This document shows positions 17,506 through 26,825 of a stretch of 64,000 nucleotides of DNA, piece after piece. Both the position numbers and the translations under genes were made by a program. The notes beneath the pieces are model-generated. The model was not told where the DNA came from. It saw only the letters and a list, made by a program, of their open reading frames with translations, and ran no database searches. The number at the start of each line of letters is the position of its first letter. Position 1 is the first letter of the stretch. This DNA is from Streptomyces sp. ADI95-17 (lineage in GTDB: Bacteria > Actinomycetota > Actinomycetes > Streptomycetales > Streptomycetaceae): contig NZ_ML123050.1 in the NCBI RefSeq assembly GCF_003846175.1, positions 813,969 to 877,968 of the forward strand, written 5' to 3'.

Positions 17506-19263
17506 ATGAACGCTGGGGGGCCTGTGCGCCGTGTGATCGACGACCGTTTCGAGCTGGTGAACCGGCTCGGCAGTGGCGGGATGGGCATGGTGTGGCGGGC
17601 CCACGATTTGGCGCTGCACCGCGATGTGGCGCTCAAGGAGGTCCGGCCTCCGGACCCGGCGCTCAGCGAGAACGATCCGGAGTCGGCCAGGCTGCTGCGT
17701 GAGCGGGTGCTGCGCGAGGCCCGAGCGCTGGCCCGGCTCGACCACCCGGGCGTCGTCACGGTCCACCACATCGTGGACGGCGGTGACGGAACGTACCCGT
17801 GGATCGTGATGGAGCTGGTGCCCGGTGCCTCGCTCGCGGAGCGGCTGGCCGAGGGGACGCTCTCCCCGGTCGAGGCCGCGGAGCTGGGCCGGGGGGTGCT
17901 GTCCGCGCTGCGGGCCGCCCATGCCGCCGGAATCCTGCACCGCGACGTCAAGCCCGCCAATGTGCTGCTGCGGGCCGACGGGAGCCCGGTGCTCACCGAC
18001 TTCGGCATCGCGGCGATCCGCGAGTCCACCAGTCTGACGGCGACCGGTTCCATCATCGGCTCCCCCGACTACATGGCCCCCGAGCGCATCCGCGGCGAGG
18101 AGGGCGATCCCTCGTCGGACCTGTGGTCGCTCGGCATGATGATGTACGTCGCCGTGGAGGGCCGGCATCCGCTGCGCAAGGCCACCACGCTGGCGACGCT
18201 GGCGGCCGTGCTGGACGAGGAGATCCCGCCGCCCCTGCAGGCCGGTCCGCTGACTCCGGTGCTGAACGCGCTGCTGACCCGGGACACGTCCGTCCGGCCC
18301 GGTACCGAGGAACTGGACCGGATGCTGGCGGCGGTCGTCGCGCCGGTGGGCGAGCCGGCCGGGGCCGCGCGGCCGCGCCCCGCGGCTCCGCAGGACGCCG
18401 TACCGCCCGGTCCGCAGGCGCCCACCCGGCAGGACGCGGTGCCGCCCGGCTTCGGTGGGCCCGGCCCGACCACGGTGCTGCCCACCGCCCCGGTCCGGCG
18501 ACCGGCGCCCGCGGGCGGAACGGGCACCACTCCCCCGCGTCCGGCGCCCGCGACGCTGGGGAGCCAGGAGATCCGTCGCCGGCTCCGACGGGGCCGTGCC
18601 TTCACGGTCACCACCGCTCTCGTGGGGACCGCCCTGACCGGGGCGCTGGTGTGGTCGCTGCTGCCCGACGCGGACACGGAGGCTTCAGGCACGAAGCCTC
18701 CCGGCACCGTGTCGGGCACTCCCGACACCTCGTCGTCCACCTCGGGCCGGCCCTCCGGCGGCGCGTCGCCCGACGGGGCCGACCGGGCGCAGGGCTCGTC
18801 GCGGGTGGACCGGAAGAACCTGCTGACACCCGCCGGGGCACGGTCCGTCGTCGCGGCGCTCAAGCCGGTGATGGGCACCACCGAGGTCACGTCGTTCACA
18901 CTGTTCGACGTACACGCGAGCATCGAGGCCCCGGTCGCCAAGAACAAGGCCCTGTACGACGTCTACACCTACCGGGACGGCAAGGCCGCCCGTGAACGCG
19001 CGGGCGGCACGCTCCCCTCGGACGCCAGGTCCGTGGACCTGGAGAAGGTCGACTGGGACGCCCTGCCGGGGCTGATACGCCGGGCGGACAAGGAGCTCGG
19101 TGTCTCCGAGCCCACCACCCACTACGTGGACATCGACCCGGCATCCCCGTTCGACGACTTCCGGCCGACCCTCAGCGTCTATGTCTCGGACGAGTACGGC
19201 GGCGCCTATCTGCGGGCCGACATCAACGGCAAGGTGCTCAAGAAGTATCCGCGCAACGGCTGA
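17506..19263 (+). CDS. Membrane Ser/Thr protein kinase (PknB-like)
   Basis: A 585-aa kinase. The Hanks-type domain covers about residues 14-275: the Gly loop LGSGGMGMVW, Lys44 in DVALKEV, catalytic loop HRDVKPANVLL, DFG as TDFGIAAIRE, and APE as MAPERIRG. A Pro/Gly-rich linker follows, then one membrane span (TALVGTALTGALVWSLL) and an extracellular domain of about 190 residues that has no PASTA repeats. It phosphorylates Ser/Thr of cytoplasmic targets in response to an unknown outside signal. The ATG at 17506 is preferred over an in-frame ATG at 17410, which sits inside the upstream hairpin. It converges on two small membrane-protein genes. Confidence 0.92.
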   Translation: MNAGGPVRRVIDDRFELVNRLGSGGMGMVWRAHDLALHRDVALKEVRPPDPALSENDPESARLLRERVLREARALARLDHPGVVTVHHIVDGGDGTYPWIVMELVPGASLAERLAEGTLSPVEAAELGRGVLSALRAAHAAGILHRDVKPANVLLRADGSPVLTDFGIAAIRESTSLTATGSIIGSPDYMAPERIRGEEGDPSSDLWSLGMMMYVAVEGRHPLRKATTLATLAAVLDEEIPPPLQAGPLTPVLNALLTRDTSVRPGTEELDRMLAAVVAPVGEPAGAARPRPAAPQDAVPPGPQAPTRQDAVPPGFGGPGPTTVLPTAPVRRPAPAGGTGTTPPRPAPATLGSQEIRRRLRRGRAFTVTTALVGTALTGALVWSLLPDADTEASGTKPPGTVSGTPDTSSSTSGRPSGGASPDGADRAQGSSRVDRKNLLTPAGARSVVAALKPVMGTTEVTSFTLFDVHASIEAPVAKNKALYDVYTYRDGKAARERAGGTLPSDARSVDLEKVDWDALPGLIRRADKELGVSEPTTHYVDIDPASPFDDFRPTLSVYVSDEYGGAYLRADINGKVLKKYPRNG

Positions 19264-19275
19264 ACGCGGCGCGGG

Positions 19276-19902
19276 TCAGCCGAGCACCCGGACCAGCACC
19301 AGCAGCACGGCCGCGAGGCCCACGCCCGTCAGCAGCGTCCAGAGACCGGTCGGGATCCCGCTGGACGGCTCCTTGACCACGGCCGGCGGGGCGGCGGCGT
19401 TCGCCCGGGCCACCCATTCGCGCGGCGGGTGGTCGGCGACGACGACCCGCCAGGGCTGCTCGGGGTCGTACTCGACGACGGCCCTGGACTTGCGCAGCAG
19501 CCCCTGGAGATCGAGGGGGTGGCAGACCCGCATCCGGTACGCGGGGAGCCCTTCGGGCATCACGGTCAGGTCGAAGGCGAACACGGAGTTCACCGACCGC
19601 CCGTCGCGGACCGGCCGGCCGGTCCTCTTGTCGACGGTCCTCACTCCGTTGACCACGGCGGGTGCGAAGGCACGCGGGCCGCCGGAGCGCGGCCGCATCG
19701 CCGAGCCCGTCCCCGTCGGATCGCCCATGTCGCCGAGGATCGTCAGGATCAGGGCCGTCACCGGGACGCCGGTCAGCAGCAGCCAGCGGGGGCCGTCCAG
19801 GGCACCGTGGACCAGTGCGGCGACGGAGAGTCCGATCAGGAGGACGGCCACCAGCCTGAGCGAGGAGAAGAGCATACGCAGGGACGACATGGATCGGTTC
19901 AT
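19276..19902 (-). CDS. Conserved membrane protein of unknown function
   Basis: A 208-aa protein with two N-terminal hydrophobic segments (LVAVLLIGLSVAALVHGAL and LLLTGVPVTALILTIL), a soluble middle of about 110 residues and a C-terminal membrane segment (LWTLLTGVGLAAVLLVLVRVLG). The soluble part contains VEYDPEQPWRVVVAD, a pattern seen in small beta domains that follow DUF3592-like membrane proteins. No enzymatic motif is visible. Its start overlaps the stop of the next gene upstream (ATGA), so the pair is co-translated. Confidence 0.7.
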   Translation of the reverse strand: MNRSMSSLRMLFSSLRLVAVLLIGLSVAALVHGALDGPRWLLLTGVPVTALILTILGDMGDPTGTGSAMRPRSGGPRAFAPAVVNGVRTVDKRTGRPVRDGRSVNSVFAFDLTVMPEGLPAYRMRVCHPLDLQGLLRKSRAVVEYDPEQPWRVVVADHPPREWVARANAAAPPAVVKEPSSGIPTGLWTLLTGVGLAAVLLVLVRVLG

Positions 19903-20642
19903 GTGAGGCGCAGCAGCTTTCGGTGGGGAACCGCGACCCGGGTGAGAGCGGGGTCGCCGGGGCGGTCGGCGTCGTACACGGCGAGGACGTCGCGTCCGAG
20001 GGCTATGCGATCCACGACGGCCGGGACCTCGTGGCGCACCCCGTCCTCGTCGTCGAACACCACCGTGACCTCACCGGACTTGCGGCCCACCGACTGCCAG
20101 CCCTCCAGTACCGCGTCGGCCGTGCGGTAGCGGCGGGACAGCCTGCGCAGCCCCGCGGTGCGGCGCAGGCTCACCGCCGCGCCCCACCAGGCGGCGAGGC
20201 AGCCCACGCCCGCGACGGACCACAGGAAGGTGAGCCATTGGGAGACGGCGAAGTCGCCCAGCGGAACGAGGACGTGGAAGGTGGTGACGGTGGTCCGCTC
20301 GACCTGGCCCTCCGCCAGCGCGTCGTACCAGCCGGCCGCGGCCGCGACGGCGCAGAGTGTGATCATCGCGCCCGGTGCCGCCCGGTGCAGGTAGCGGGCG
20401 GAGAGCAGACCGAGGACGACGGCGAAGGCGATCCCGAGCATCGCGGACACGGACGCGAACTGGTCACTGGCGCAGCCCCCGGCCAGGTCGCAGGACCATT
20501 TCACGCCGATCGCCTCGTGGCTGGCGATGTGCCACATCGTCCAGACCTGCCATGCCATCAGCGCGCAGGCGATGACGCGCATCGCCTGCGCATAGGCTTT
20601 CTGCCGCACTGTTCGCCCTTGTCCTCGCCCGTCACGGGGCAT
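19899..20642 (-). CDS. Conserved membrane protein of unknown function
   Basis: A 247-aa protein with four to five hydrophobic segments. A soluble C-terminal part includes VTVVFDDEDGVRHEVPAVVD and VLAVYDADRPGDPAL, a small beta-rich module like that of its downstream partner (DUF3592-like). Three Cys residues lie near WSCDLAGGCASDQ, facing outward if the first helix enters the membrane. The start at 20642 (MPRDGRG) is chosen over 20696 because a GCGGGG lies upstream. Four-base overlap with the 208-aa gene suggests that they form a complex. Function is unknown. Confidence 0.68.
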   Translation of the reverse strand: MPRDGRGQGRTVRQKAYAQAMRVIACALMAWQVWTMWHIASHEAIGVKWSCDLAGGCASDQFASVSAMLGIAFAVVLGLLSARYLHRAAPGAMITLCAVAAAAGWYDALAEGQVERTTVTTFHVLVPLGDFAVSQWLTFLWSVAGVGCLAAWWGAAVSLRRTAGLRRLSRRYRTADAVLEGWQSVGRKSGEVTVVFDDEDGVRHEVPAVVDRIALGRDVLAVYDADRPGDPALTRVAVPHRKLLRLT

Positions 20643-20723
20643 TGACGTGCCCCGCTGGACGATATATGTGCTGTCCACACCTTGTCCGTGATCCACAACA
20701 CGTCGGCTGCGGCGCGGCAGGGC

Positions 20724-21698
20724 TCAGACCGCGCCGGTCAGCGCCTTCGGCACCCAGCGGAGCTGGGCGGCCTCCTGGAACATGGCACCGCCCTCGTGGC
20801 CGTTGAAGGGGTAGACCTCGATCTCCTTCTCGCCGCCGTAGGCGTTGTGTGCGGCGAAGACCGTGGACGGCGGGCAGACCTGGTCCATCAGTGCGACGGA
20901 GAAGAGCGCGGGGGCGGTGCCCCGGGCGGCGAAGGACACACCGTCGAAGTACGACAGGGTGCGCAGGGCGGTCTCCTCCTTGCCCCGGTGCATCTTGAGG
21001 TAGCGGGCTATCTCCGCGTACGGGTTGGAGTCGGTGAGTGTGACGGCCCGCCCGAAGTGGCAGAGGAACGGGACGTCGACGGAGATGGCGGCCAGGTCGG
21101 GAACGAGCCCGCCGACCGCGAGGGTGATGCCGCCGCCCTGGCTGCCGCCGAGCGCGACGGTGCGGGCGGGGTCGGCGAGCGGGTGGGACCGGGCCGCCTC
21201 GACGGCGCGTACGGCGTCGGCGTAGACCCGGCGGTAGTAGTAGGTGTCCGGGTCCTCGATGCCGCGGGTCATGAAGCCGGCGAGGGAGGGGCCGGAGCCG
21301 ACCGGGTCGGGGGTGTCGCCGACGTTGCCGCCGCTGCCCTGGCCGCGCACGTCCATGATGAAGTGGGCGAATCCGGCCGTCGGCCACAGGCCCCAGCAGT
21401 GCGGAAGGCTGCGTCCGCCGTTGTAGCCGTGGAACTGGACGATGAGCGGGAGCGGGCCCTCGGCGTTCGCGGGGGCGGTGAACCAGCCCTTGATCGGGTG
21501 GCCGCCGAAGCCGGCGAACGTGACGTCCCAGGTGCGGGTGCCGGTCAGTCCGGTCTCGACGGGTTCGAAGGAGACCGCTGGGTCGTGGGCGCGGGTCTCG
21601 GCGAGGGTCTTCGACCAGAAGGCGTCGAAGTCCTCCGGTTCGTCGATCTGCGGCCGGTAGGCGCGGAGTTCGGGCAGCGGCATGTCGAACAGGGCCAT
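20724..21698 (-). CDS. Acetylxylan esterase / cephalosporin-C deacetylase family (CE7)
   Basis: A 324-aa alpha/beta hydrolase carrying all three CE7 signature motifs: RGQ at 118-120 (MDVRGQGSGGN), GGSQG with nucleophile Ser186, and the C-terminal HE pair in FNGHEGG. An N-terminal MPLPELRAYRP segment, typical of CE7, is present. CE7 enzymes are intracellular and remove acetyl groups from short oligosaccharides and from cephalosporin C. No signal peptide is present. With the alpha-mannosidase and NodB-type deacetylase nearby, it suggests that the imported oligosaccharides are acetylated. Confidence 0.9.
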   Translation of the reverse strand: MALFDMPLPELRAYRPQIDEPEDFDAFWSKTLAETRAHDPAVSFEPVETGLTGTRTWDVTFAGFGGHPIKGWFTAPANAEGPLPLIVQFHGYNGGRSLPHCWGLWPTAGFAHFIMDVRGQGSGGNVGDTPDPVGSGPSLAGFMTRGIEDPDTYYYRRVYADAVRAVEAARSHPLADPARTVALGGSQGGGITLAVGGLVPDLAAISVDVPFLCHFGRAVTLTDSNPYAEIARYLKMHRGKEETALRTLSYFDGVSFAARGTAPALFSVALMDQVCPPSTVFAAHNAYGGEKEIEVYPFNGHEGGAMFQEAAQLRWVPKALTGAV

Positions 21699-21760
21699 GG
21701 AGCGGGTCTCCTCACGGTGGGATCCGGAACAGTCTGCCGTGCGGCGTCACGGCATGGAGC

Positions 21761-21798
21761 GGCGGGGCCGGGTGCTGTCAGGTGCACCCGGCCCCGCC
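21761..21798 (-). terminator. Strong hairpin terminator after the GH39-like gene
   Basis: GGCGGGGCCGGGTGC (21761-21775) and GCACCCGGCCCCGCC (21784-21798) form a perfect 15-bp stem with an 8-base loop. It begins 15 bases beyond the stop of the secreted hydrolase gene and separates it from the esterase gene. Confidence 0.85.
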
Positions 21799-21812
21799 CG
21801 TTGTGGGGTGGA

Positions 21813-24605
21813 TCAGTCGGTCAGCTGGACGGCCCGCAGGCCGGTGGCGCTCTTGGAGTTGTTGGCGATGGCGGCGCCCCACTCCGACCAGCCGCGTGCC
21901 CGGCCGTCGTTGTCGCTGTCGTTGACGACGAAGCCGAGTCCGATGGACGCGGTGGGCTTGCCGGCGAGGCCGAGCGAGGCCCACGGCACGGTCACCGTGT
22001 AGCGGGTGGTGGTGCCGTCACGGGTGATCTGCGCGGTGGCGCCGGGGGTCGGTCCTGCGGACTGGCCGGAGGGCGCCCGCCAGGTGTAGACCTGCGGCTT
22101 GCCGCCCACGAGCGAGGCGCCGAACTCGACGTACTGCTTGCTGCGGCCGGGCACCTGGGGGGTGACGGCGAACTGGATGCTGTCGCCCTGCCACATGTTC
22201 TCGGCGGTGGTGGCGGGCTGTGCCAGTGCGTTGTCCGTGATCGCGCCCTTGAGCACGAGTCCGGCGTCGGTGTACTGGGGCCGGACGGCGCCGGACAGGT
22301 CGGCCGCGCCGTTGTAGCCGCCCGTGTACTTCACCGAACCGTCGCCGATGACATCGATGGGTGTGGTGGTGTCGGTGCCGGCCGGCTGGACGGCGCCCCA
22401 GCCGTTCCAGGCGCCCACCGCGGTCCTGGCGCCGTCGGGGGTGTTGATGTAGGCGGCGGTCCAGTAGCGCTTCCACTGCTTGATGTTGCGCGCGTCCACG
22501 GTGTACGAGGCGCTGGACTCGGCGCCGACCTTGATCGGTCCGTCGACGGTGCCCCGGTCCAGGTAGGTGTCGCCCGAGTTCACCTGCCAGTCCAGCTTGG
22601 TGAGTTCGAGCGGGCCGCGAACGCGGTTGTTGGTGACGGTGACCTTCAACGCGGCGGCGAACGGGGCCGCCTTCTTCACCACCGGGTCGAAGGTGACCTG
22701 GGTCGGCGGCACCACCTCGGTGTCGGAGGTGAGGCGGGCGAGGTTCAGCGGCCCGAGTCCGACGGTGCCGCTGACCGTGCGCGGGCCGGTGAGGGCCGAG
22801 GTGGGCAGCTGGATGTTCCGGCGGACGACCTTGCCGGGCTTCGCGGTGACCCGGTACTTCTCGCCGGCGACCCGGAAGTCGTAGCCCAGCGGCAGCGTCC
22901 GGCCCTTGGTGCCGTCCACCTGGAGCACCGCGTCGACGGTCTCCTCCGTGTTGGAGTGCTGCGGCAGCCGGAGGGAGAACACAGGGCCGCCGACGGCCTT
23001 GACCGCGGACACCGCGCCCTTGACGTACAGCACCTTGCCGTCGATGCCGAGCTGCACCTTGCCGCCGACCGGGAGGTAGGTCTTCTCGTGACCCAGCTGG
23101 TCGGTGACGGTGACCGGGCCGCTCGCCGAGAGTTCGGCCGTGCCCGGGGTCGCGGCCGTGGTGTACAGGGCCCGGACCGTGTCGTTTCCGGTGCCGAAGC
23201 GGTACGAGCGGACGTCGGCGGAGCCCGCGTCGTCGCGGCCGGCGTAGGCGCGGCCCGCGAGCTGCCGGATCAGCACGCCCTCGGTGACCACGGACGGCTT
23301 GGGCTGCCAGGCCTTGACCTCCGCGGTGGGCCGCTTGAAGGCGCCGAAGTTGTGTTCCTTGTTGGTGGCGTCGGTGCCGTCGTTGGTGAGGTCGTACCAG
23401 TAGTAGCGGTTGACGCCCGAGGCGAACGAGAAGATCTGGGCACGCGGCACGTACGCGGCCTGCTGGGCCGGGGTGACGCCGTCACTGTGGGTCGGGTAGC
23501 CGTTCTCGGTGATCCACAGCGGGAAGTTCTTGCCGCCCGCCGCGTCCAGATCGGCGCGTACCTGCGGCAGCTTCTCCAGCGCGGTCTCGGGCGGGGCGGG
23601 GTAGCCGTAGTGGTGAACGCTGAGCGCGTTCATGTACTTCAGGCCGCCGATCGCGTACAGCCGCTTCAGCCATTCGGTCTGGAGGCCGGCCAGGCCACCG
23701 CCGACGACGACGGCGTCCGGGACCTTGGCGTGCACCTTGCCGTAGCTGGCCTGGAGCAGCTTGAGGTAGCAGTCGGCGGTGATGCCGCAGGTGCCGTTGT
23801 TGAAGCCGGTCGAGTTGTACTCGTTGTAGATCTCGATTTCCTTCGAGGACTGCTGGTACTTCTCCACAGCGGCGGCCGTGAATTTCCCGTACGCCTCAAG
23901 GGCTTCGGCGGAGGCCGGGGTCCGGTTGCCGTCGTAATTGGTGTTCCGGTAGCCGGAGATGGGCAGGGCGGTCAGCCCCTGCGACTTGGCGTACGGGATG
24001 TGCTGGTCGGTGGAGTAGTTGCTCCAGGAGTATGTGCCGGGGGTCTTCTCGATGGCGCCCCAGTTGATGTCGGAGCGGATCCCGTGCATGCCCATCAGCT
24101 TGACCGAGCGCAGCAGCTTCTGGTCGTCGCCGTCGTTCCATCCGTAGTGGATGCCGGTGCCGAAGCGGGTGTCCTGCTGTTCCTTGCCGGTCAGCGCGGT
24201 CAGTACGCCGAAGTTGGCGGTACGGGTGGTGGTGCCGGCGGTCGCCGTGAGCGTGTAGTAGCCGCTGCCGAGCTTCGTCACGTCGACGGTGGCCGAGCCG
24301 CCGGCGACCGGGGCGGTGCCGGACGCGACGGTCAGGCCCTGGTCGTCGATGGCCTTCCAGGCCACCGAGGCCTGGTCGGAGCTCAGGGTGATCTTCGCCT
24401 GTCCCTTGACGAAGATCAGGTCGGGCGAGGTGACGGTGAGGGTGCCGGCCGCGTGGGCGGCCGGGGCCGTGCCGGGCAACGGAGCCGCCACCAGCAGACA
24501 GCCGAGCAGGGCAGCGGCACTGCCCCATGCGGCGGGCCGCCGGGAGCGACCCCTTATTCTGGCCGGAACCAGAGGACCTGGCCGGATCGTGCCGTTCTGT
24601 TCCAT
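21813..24605 (-). CDS. Secreted GH39-like glycoside hydrolase with C-terminal carbohydrate-binding-like domain
   Basis: A 930-aa exported protein. A twin-Arg-containing basic start and hydrophobic segment end near APAAHAAG (residue 54). A short Ig-like domain follows. Then comes a (beta/alpha)8 barrel of the GH39/GH5 clan with acid/base Glu262 in IEIYNEYNS and nucleophile Glu367 in LWITENGYPT. Beta-sandwich domains come next. The last 200 residues, with GDSIQFAVTPQVPG and VVNDSDNDGRARGW, look like a CBM9/DOMON-type sugar-binding module. Substrates of GH39 relatives range from beta-xylosides to bacterial exopolysaccharides (PslG-like), so the glycan is not fixed. Likely the outside-acting partner of the adjacent ABC importer. 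Confidence 0.82.
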   Translation of the reverse strand: MEQNGTIRPGPLVPARIRGRSRRPAAWGSAAALLGCLLVAAPLPGTAPAAHAAGTLTVTSPDLIFVKGQAKITLSSDQASVAWKAIDDQGLTVASGTAPVAGGSATVDVTKLGSGYYTLTATAGTTTRTANFGVLTALTGKEQQDTRFGTGIHYGWNDGDDQKLLRSVKLMGMHGIRSDINWGAIEKTPGTYSWSNYSTDQHIPYAKSQGLTALPISGYRNTNYDGNRTPASAEALEAYGKFTAAAVEKYQQSSKEIEIYNEYNSTGFNNGTCGITADCYLKLLQASYGKVHAKVPDAVVVGGGLAGLQTEWLKRLYAIGGLKYMNALSVHHYGYPAPPETALEKLPQVRADLDAAGGKNFPLWITENGYPTHSDGVTPAQQAAYVPRAQIFSFASGVNRYYWYDLTNDGTDATNKEHNFGAFKRPTAEVKAWQPKPSVVTEGVLIRQLAGRAYAGRDDAGSADVRSYRFGTGNDTVRALYTTAATPGTAELSASGPVTVTDQLGHEKTYLPVGGKVQLGIDGKVLYVKGAVSAVKAVGGPVFSLRLPQHSNTEETVDAVLQVDGTKGRTLPLGYDFRVAGEKYRVTAKPGKVVRRNIQLPTSALTGPRTVSGTVGLGPLNLARLTSDTEVVPPTQVTFDPVVKKAAPFAAALKVTVTNNRVRGPLELTKLDWQVNSGDTYLDRGTVDGPIKVGAESSASYTVDARNIKQWKRYWTAAYINTPDGARTAVGAWNGWGAVQPAGTDTTTPIDVIGDGSVKYTGGYNGAADLSGAVRPQYTDAGLVLKGAITDNALAQPATTAENMWQGDSIQFAVTPQVPGRSKQYVEFGASLVGGKPQVYTWRAPSGQSAGPTPGATAQITRDGTTTRYTVTVPWASLGLAGKPTASIGLGFVVNDSDNDGRARGWSEWGAAIANNSKSATGLRAVQLTD

Positions 24606-24736
24606 CGAGGCAACCTCTCGATCGGATCGGCGCGGTGCGTTTCGGTGGTTCCCGGGTGGAGGTGTGCTCCGTCGGCTGTACCCCGGCGGAGCACACCGGC
24701 CCGTGTGCCGTCGGCGCGCACCGCTGCCGCCGTCGG

Positions 24737-24762
24737 CCGGCGCGGACGGGGGTCCGCGCCGG
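24737..24762 (-). terminator. Hairpin terminator of the ABC transporter operon
   Basis: CCGGCGCGGAC (24737-24747) and GTCCGCGCCGG (24752-24762) make a perfect 11-bp stem with a GGGG loop, 15 bases after the second permease's stop. Confidence 0.82.
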
Positions 24763-24777
24763 TACCCGGGTGGTGCC

Positions 24778-25704
24778 TCATCCCTTGAGGCCGGTGAAGC
24801 CTCCCCCGCCGCGGACGATCTGCCGTTGGAAGATCAGGAACAGCACGACCGGGGGCAGGATGGCGAGCAGCATCCCGGCGATGAGCAGCGACTGTTCCGC
24901 CGTTTCCGCGAGGCGCGGCAGTGCGGCGGAGATGGGCTGCTTCTCGGTGTCCGGGATGACGATCAGCGGCCAGAGGAAGTCCTTCCAGGAGTTCATGACC
25001 GTCAGCAGGGTCACCACCGCGAGGATCGGCTTCGACATGGGCAGCACGATCCGGCGGAAGATGGTGAACGGCCCCGCCCCGTCGACCTTGGCGGCCTCGA
25101 AGAGTTCGCGCGGGATGCCGTCGAAGAACTTCATCACGATCAGCACGGTGAAGGCGCTGGCCGCGTGCGGCAGCCAGACGCCCCAGGGGCTGTTGGCCAG
25201 CGAGATGCCGAGGCCCGGCAGGTCGAGCACGGTGAGGTAGAGCGCCACCAGGGAGATGGAGCCGGGGATGAACAGGGTGGCGAGCACCAGCCACCGCACG
25301 GGCGCCGCCCACTTGGGGCGCAGCACGGAAAGTACGTAGCCGCCGGTGGTGGCGACGACGAGGTGTGCGACGACCGATCCGGTGACCAGGACCACGGTGT
25401 TCCAGAGGTACTGGCCGACCTGGAGTTCGCTCCAGGCGCGGGAGAGGTTGTCCCACTGCGCGTGGTCGGGCCAGAGCGCCAGCGGATCGCGCAGCAGTTC
25501 CTGGGTCGGTGAGACGGCGCCCTTGAACGTCCAGTACAGGGGCGCCGCTCCGAAGGCGAGCAGCAGCAGGAGCGAGAGGGTCTGCACGGAGCGGAGCGAG
25601 AGGCGTACCGAGGTCCGCCGCCGGTCGGCGCCGGAGATGAGTCCGCGTGCGCTCTCCTCGGAGCGGCCGGCGCGGCGGGTGCGAAGGGGGGTCTGTACGG
25701 CCAT
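24778..25704 (-). CDS. Carbohydrate ABC transporter permease (MalG-like)
   Basis: A 308-aa inner-membrane permease with six hydrophobic segments. The EAA loop that docks the ATPase is visible as EAAKVDGAGPFTIFRRIVLP. The family C-terminus, with the basic RQIVRGGGGFTGLKG ending, is intact. Its ATG shares one base with the stop of the other permease (TGATG). It forms a heterodimer with that permease and imports an oligosaccharide delivered by the lipoprotein encoded upstream. No ATPase gene is present, so a shared MsiK-type ATPase is expected, as in other Streptomyces sugar importers. Confidence 0.93.
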   Translation of the reverse strand: MAVQTPLRTRRAGRSEESARGLISGADRRRTSVRLSLRSVQTLSLLLLLAFGAAPLYWTFKGAVSPTQELLRDPLALWPDHAQWDNLSRAWSELQVGQYLWNTVVLVTGSVVAHLVVATTGGYVLSVLRPKWAAPVRWLVLATLFIPGSISLVALYLTVLDLPGLGISLANSPWGVWLPHAASAFTVLIVMKFFDGIPRELFEAAKVDGAGPFTIFRRIVLPMSKPILAVVTLLTVMNSWKDFLWPLIVIPDTEKQPISAALPRLAETAEQSLLIAGMLLAILPPVVLFLIFQRQIVRGGGGFTGLKG

Positions 25705-26735
25705 CAGTTGCTCCAGCTCCTCGTCGCCCGCAGATAGATCGCCGAGAGCACGCCGAGCACGAGGGCCAGCATCACGCTGAGCGCGGTCGCGGCTCCGAAG
25801 TCGCCGTTCTGGAAGGCGTAGTTGTAGATCAGCATCAGGATGGTGAGGGTGGAGTCCTCGGGACCGCCGTCCGTCATCACGAAGGGTTCGGTGAAGATCT
25901 GCAGGGTGCCGATGATCTGGAGCAGCAGCATGATCAGGATGACCCCGCGCAGCGACGGCAGGGTGATGTGCCAGACCCGGCGCCAGATGCCCGCGGCATC
26001 GATCTCGGCGGCCTCGTACAGTTCGGTCGGTACGGAGCCGAGTGCCGCCAGATAGATGATGACCGTGGAGCCGAAGCCGGCCCAGGTCGCCTCCAGCACG
26101 ATCGACAGCATGGCGGTGTCGGTGGACTGGAGCCAGGGGTACGGGCCGAGGCCCACATGGGCCAGCAGCTGGTTGAACAGCCCGGCGTCCGGGTCGTAGA
26201 ACACCTTCCACAACAGGACCGACACGACCGGCGGGATCGCCACCGGAAGGTAGGCGAGGATGCGGAACAGGGTGCCGCCGCGCCGCAGTTCGGAGATGAG
26301 AACGGCGAGGAAGAGCGGCACCGGGAAGCCGATCACCAGGGCGAGCACGGCGAACAGCGCGGTGTTCTTGACGGCCGTCCACAGCAGCGGGTCGTCCAGC
26401 ACGTGCTTGAAGTTGTCCAGGCCCACCCAGGTGGCGGGGTCGACCAGATTGGTCTGCTGGAAACTGAGCTGCACGCTCTGGACGATCGGCCACCACGAGA
26501 AATAGGCGAAACACAGCACCATCGGCAGGCCGAACAGGATGGTGGTGACACCTCCTTGCCTGACCCAGCGGACGAAGCGTTCCGCCGGGCCGCCGCGGTG
26601 CGGGGAGGCGGTGCGCGGCGGCCCGTCGGAGGTCCGCGGCAGGTCCGCGGAGGGGTCGACGGAATGTTGTTTCCTCGTCCGGTCCTTCTGGGTGCGGTTC
26701 CCGGCGGGCGCCGCAGGCGCTTGTGACCTGCTCAT
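25704..26735 (-). CDS. Carbohydrate ABC transporter permease (MalF-like)
   Basis: A 343-aa inner-membrane permease with a basic, disordered N-terminus of about 55 residues and six membrane spans. The EAA loop reads EAAEIDAAGIWRRVWHITLP. The start at 26735 is supported by GGCGAGGAGACGTC just before it and by the beginning of the family pattern. It is the second gene of the operon, 90 bases after the solute-binding protein, and is coupled to the MalG-like permease. Together they make the membrane channel of a CUT1-type sugar importer. Confidence 0.93.
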   Translation of the reverse strand: MSRSQAPAAPAGNRTQKDRTRKQHSVDPSADLPRTSDGPPRTASPHRGGPAERFVRWVRQGGVTTILFGLPMVLCFAYFSWWPIVQSVQLSFQQTNLVDPATWVGLDNFKHVLDDPLLWTAVKNTALFAVLALVIGFPVPLFLAVLISELRRGGTLFRILAYLPVAIPPVVSVLLWKVFYDPDAGLFNQLLAHVGLGPYPWLQSTDTAMLSIVLEATWAGFGSTVIIYLAALGSVPTELYEAAEIDAAGIWRRVWHITLPSLRGVILIMLLLQIIGTLQIFTEPFVMTDGGPEDSTLTILMLIYNYAFQNGDFGAATALSVMLALVLGVLSAIYLRATRSWSN

Positions 26736-26825
26736 TGACGTCTCCTCGCCTCTCCTCGTGCTGTGCTCACTGCCTGATGTCCGGACGCTCCGCTGCCGGA
26801 AGGGGTGCTGGTCCCGCAAGGGGCA

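Noticed and set aside
20682..24788. Very long rightward reading frame opposite the esterase, GH39-like and neighbouring genes
   Set aside because: Its translation is low-complexity Gly/Val/Arg sequence without motifs. It is the complement of well-supported genes and arises from extreme third-position GC.
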